This document shows positions 62,605 through 64,000 of a DNA stretch of 64,000 nucleotides, in pieces. This DNA is from Halioglobus maricola (GTDB lineage: Bacteria; Pseudomonadota; Gammaproteobacteria; Pseudomonadales; Halieaceae). The stretch is taken from contig NZ_CP036422.1 of NCBI RefSeq assembly GCF_009388985.1, positions 62,001 through 126,000 on the forward strand. Direction: 5' to 3'. Every line of letters begins with the position of its first letter. Position 1 is the first letter of the stretch. The translations under genes and the position numbers were made by a program. The notes beneath the pieces were generated by a model. That model was given only the letters and a program-made list of their open reading frames with translations. It was not told where the DNA came from and did not search any database.

Positions 62605-63278
62605 GTAAGACGTATTTTGTGACCGGTACCGACACCGAGGTCGGCAAAACGGCGGTAAGTTGCGCCATTCTCGAAGCGGCTGCGGCTGCAGGTTTAAGCA
62701 CCGCCGCCGTCAAACCCGTGGCGGCAGGGTGTGATGAGCAAGGGCAGAACGAAGACGCGCTGCAGTTGATGGCGAGCATGACGGCCGAGATGGGCTACGC
62801 CCAGGTAAATCCGGTGGCGCTGGCTCCAGCGATAGCGCCGCATATTGCGGCTGCGCAAGCGGGCAGGAATCTCAAAGCTTCGCAGCTGGCTGGCTTCTGT
62901 CGCGGCGTTATGATGTCGCCGGCTGATCTCGTGCTGATCGAGGGAGCTGGTGGCTGGCGTGTGCCAATCTCGTCGCGAGAGACGCTGGCCGATCTGGCCC
63001 GAGAGCTGCAGGCAGGTGTCATCCTGGTGGTTGGCATGCGTCTGGGCTGCATCAATCACGCCGTACTTACCGCTGAGGCTGTCATCCGCGATGGCCTGCC
63101 GCTGGCGGGATGGGTGGCTAATCAGCCCGGTGAGCGCATGGGATGTCACGAGGAGAACCTGGACACATTACGGAACCTGTTACCCGCGCCGCTGCTCGGC
63201 GAGATTCCCGAAATTTCGCCATGGGACCCAAAGAAGGCATCTTCGTTTATTGATATTAGTCGTCTTACAGGTAAGTAA
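62601..63278 (+). CDS. bioD: Dethiobiotin synthetase
   Basis: ATP-dependent carboxylation of 7,8-diaminononanoate. 225 residues. P-loop FVTGTDTEVGKTAVSCAIL at the N-terminus; AAVKPVAAGCDEQGQNEDAL holds the substrate lysine, and LVLIEGAGGWRVPIS is the family motif. The GTG at 62601 overlaps the bioHC stop (GTGA); the frame to 62538 runs within bioHC and is rejected. Last gene of the operon. Confidence 0.95.
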   Translation: MSKTYFVTGTDTEVGKTAVSCAILEAAAAAGLSTAAVKPVAAGCDEQGQNEDALQLMASMTAEMGYAQVNPVALAPAIAPHIAAAQAGRNLKASQLAGFCRGVMMSPADLVLIEGAGGWRVPISSRETLADLARELQAGVILVVGMRLGCINHAVLTAEAVIRDGLPLAGWVANQPGERMGCHEENLDTLRNLLPAPLLGEIPEISPWDPKKASSFIDISRLTGK

Positions 63279-63487
63279 GTGCTTACTATGTTCGTTATCC
63301 AGCGCTAGCCATCGCACCTTGTTTGGTCGCTTTATAACCAGATTATCGCCTCCACACTGGTCTTTACCGTAAAAAGGTATTTGACTTCGGGGGCATTTTC
63401 AGCAAAATGTGTGCACTGCTTACATGGCCTCATTGGCGTGGCAACTGCCACAGCCCCGGGCCGGACTAACGAGAGAGGTAAAGGATC

Positions 63488-64000
63488 ATGCCAGAGTATA
63501 AGGCCCCCCTGCGCGACATCGGTTTTGTTGTTAACGAAGTACTGGAAGCGGAAAAAGTTTTCCAGACCCTGCCTGGCTACGAAGAAGCCACCACCGATCT
63601 GATGGACGCTATTGCCGCCGAAGGCGCAAAGTTCTGTGAAGAGGTTTTGCAGCCCCTGAACCAGGTCGGCGATGAAGAAGGTTGCACCTGGAGTGAAGAG
63701 GGTGTGACTACCCCCACGGGATTTAAAGAAGCCTACCGGCAGTACGTTGAGAATGGCTGGGCTTCACTTGCCGCAGACACCGAGTACGGTGGCCAGGGTA
63801 TGCCCAATCTGCTGGGCATCGTGAACACCGAGATGGTAGGAAGCGCGAACTGGGCTTGGGGTATGTATCCCGGCCTGAGCCATGGCGCTGTCAAAACCAT
63901 TGAAGAGCACGGCACCCCCGAGCAGAAAGAACAGTATCTTACCAAGCTGATTTCCGGTGAGTGGACCGGCACCATGTGCCTCACTGAATCTCACTGTGGT
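63488..64000 (+). CDS. Acyl-CoA dehydrogenase, N-terminal part (cut off by window edge)
   Basis: 171 residues visible, no stop before the window end. The N-terminus MPEYKAPLRDIGFVVNEVLE is typical of the larger FadE-like acyl-CoA dehydrogenases of Pseudomonas and marine gammaproteobacteria, flavoenzymes of fatty-acid beta-oxidation. LAADTEYGGQGMPNLLG and WTGTMCLTESHCG (the FAD-adjacent TMCLTE motif) are present. ATG at 63488 has AAGGA just upstream. The 209-base gap from bioD holds no gene. Confidence 0.92.
   Translation, partial: MPEYKAPLRDIGFVVNEVLEAEKVFQTLPGYEEATTDLMDAIAAEGAKFCEEVLQPLNQVGDEEGCTWSEEGVTTPTGFKEAYRQYVENGWASLAADTEYGGQGMPNLLGIVNTEMVGSANWAWGMYPGLSHGAVKTIEEHGTPEQKEQYLTKLISGEWTGTMCLTESHCG

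Noticed and set aside
63381..63409. TTGACT plus 17 bases plus AAAATG as the acyl-CoA dehydrogenase promoter
   Set aside because: The -10 box is poor and no operator symmetry was found; promoter position left open.
1..64000. Prophage, integron, transposon, CRISPR or toxin-antitoxin system
   Set aside because: No integrase, transposase, regular repeats, cas genes or typical toxin pairs were seen; gaps are short and gene content is chromosomal.

Overview
The window is about 58-60% GC (estimated by eye), densely coded, and free of phage, insertion sequences, CRISPR arrays, rRNA and tRNA that I can see. It is chromosomal DNA of a Gram-negative gammaproteobacterium: it has a heptose-based LPS core locus, TolC and RND export, TonB receptors with a FecI/FecR-type system, GlnE, ParE and a biotin operon. 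The order glnE - waaF/C/G/P - hldE - waaA - tolC - DUF1249/cpdA - parE resembles Pseudomonas. The fused BioHC and the pair of large TonB receptors fit the marine Cellvibrionales better, perhaps Halieaceae (OM60/NOR5). That assignment is inference.

Layout. 1-1743: phosphate transporter with its DUF47 partner. 1963-6630: orphan GspE/PilB-like ATPase and glnE. 6627-11421: tightly coupled LPS inner-core operon waaF-waaC-waaG-waaP plus a second sugar-kinase-like gene. 11418-14370: opposing operon of a GT-C-like membrane protein, a kinase-like protein and a sulfotransferase. 14449-17857: dTDP-L-rhamnose synthesis split into convergent rfbDB and rfbAC. 18177-21855: a GT4 - methyltransferase - alpha/alpha-toroid - methyltransferase module of unknown product. 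21972-26780: hldE, two oxidoreductases and waaA. Together 6.6-26.8 kb makes and decorates the LPS core.

26801-31723: tolC, DUF1249, cpdA, parE. 31736-35948: RND permease and lipoprotein adaptor. 36013-38588: arsR-arsC-acr3-arsH arsenic operon with a palindromic operator. 38735-39932: YceI and MarC. 39955-43478: two paralogous methyltransferases around a CmcI-like protein and an Asp/Asn-hydroxylase-like protein. 43607-51774: ECF sigma - FecR - STN-TonB receptor - small secreted protein - second TonB receptor, ending at a strong terminator. 51824-54582: serA divergent from a D-2-hydroxyglutarate dehydrogenase, with a 26-bp palindrome between them. 54577-58730: comF-modABC-srkA, overlapping throughout. 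58815-63278: bioB-bioF-bioHC-bioD behind a predicted BirA operator. 63488-end: start of an acyl-CoA dehydrogenase.

Most of the window is well-known biology. The parts I cannot assign to a described system are the GT4/MT/toroid/MT module, the GT-C/kinase/sulfotransferase operon and the methyltransferase-hydroxylase group. Function there is inferred from fold-level motifs only.
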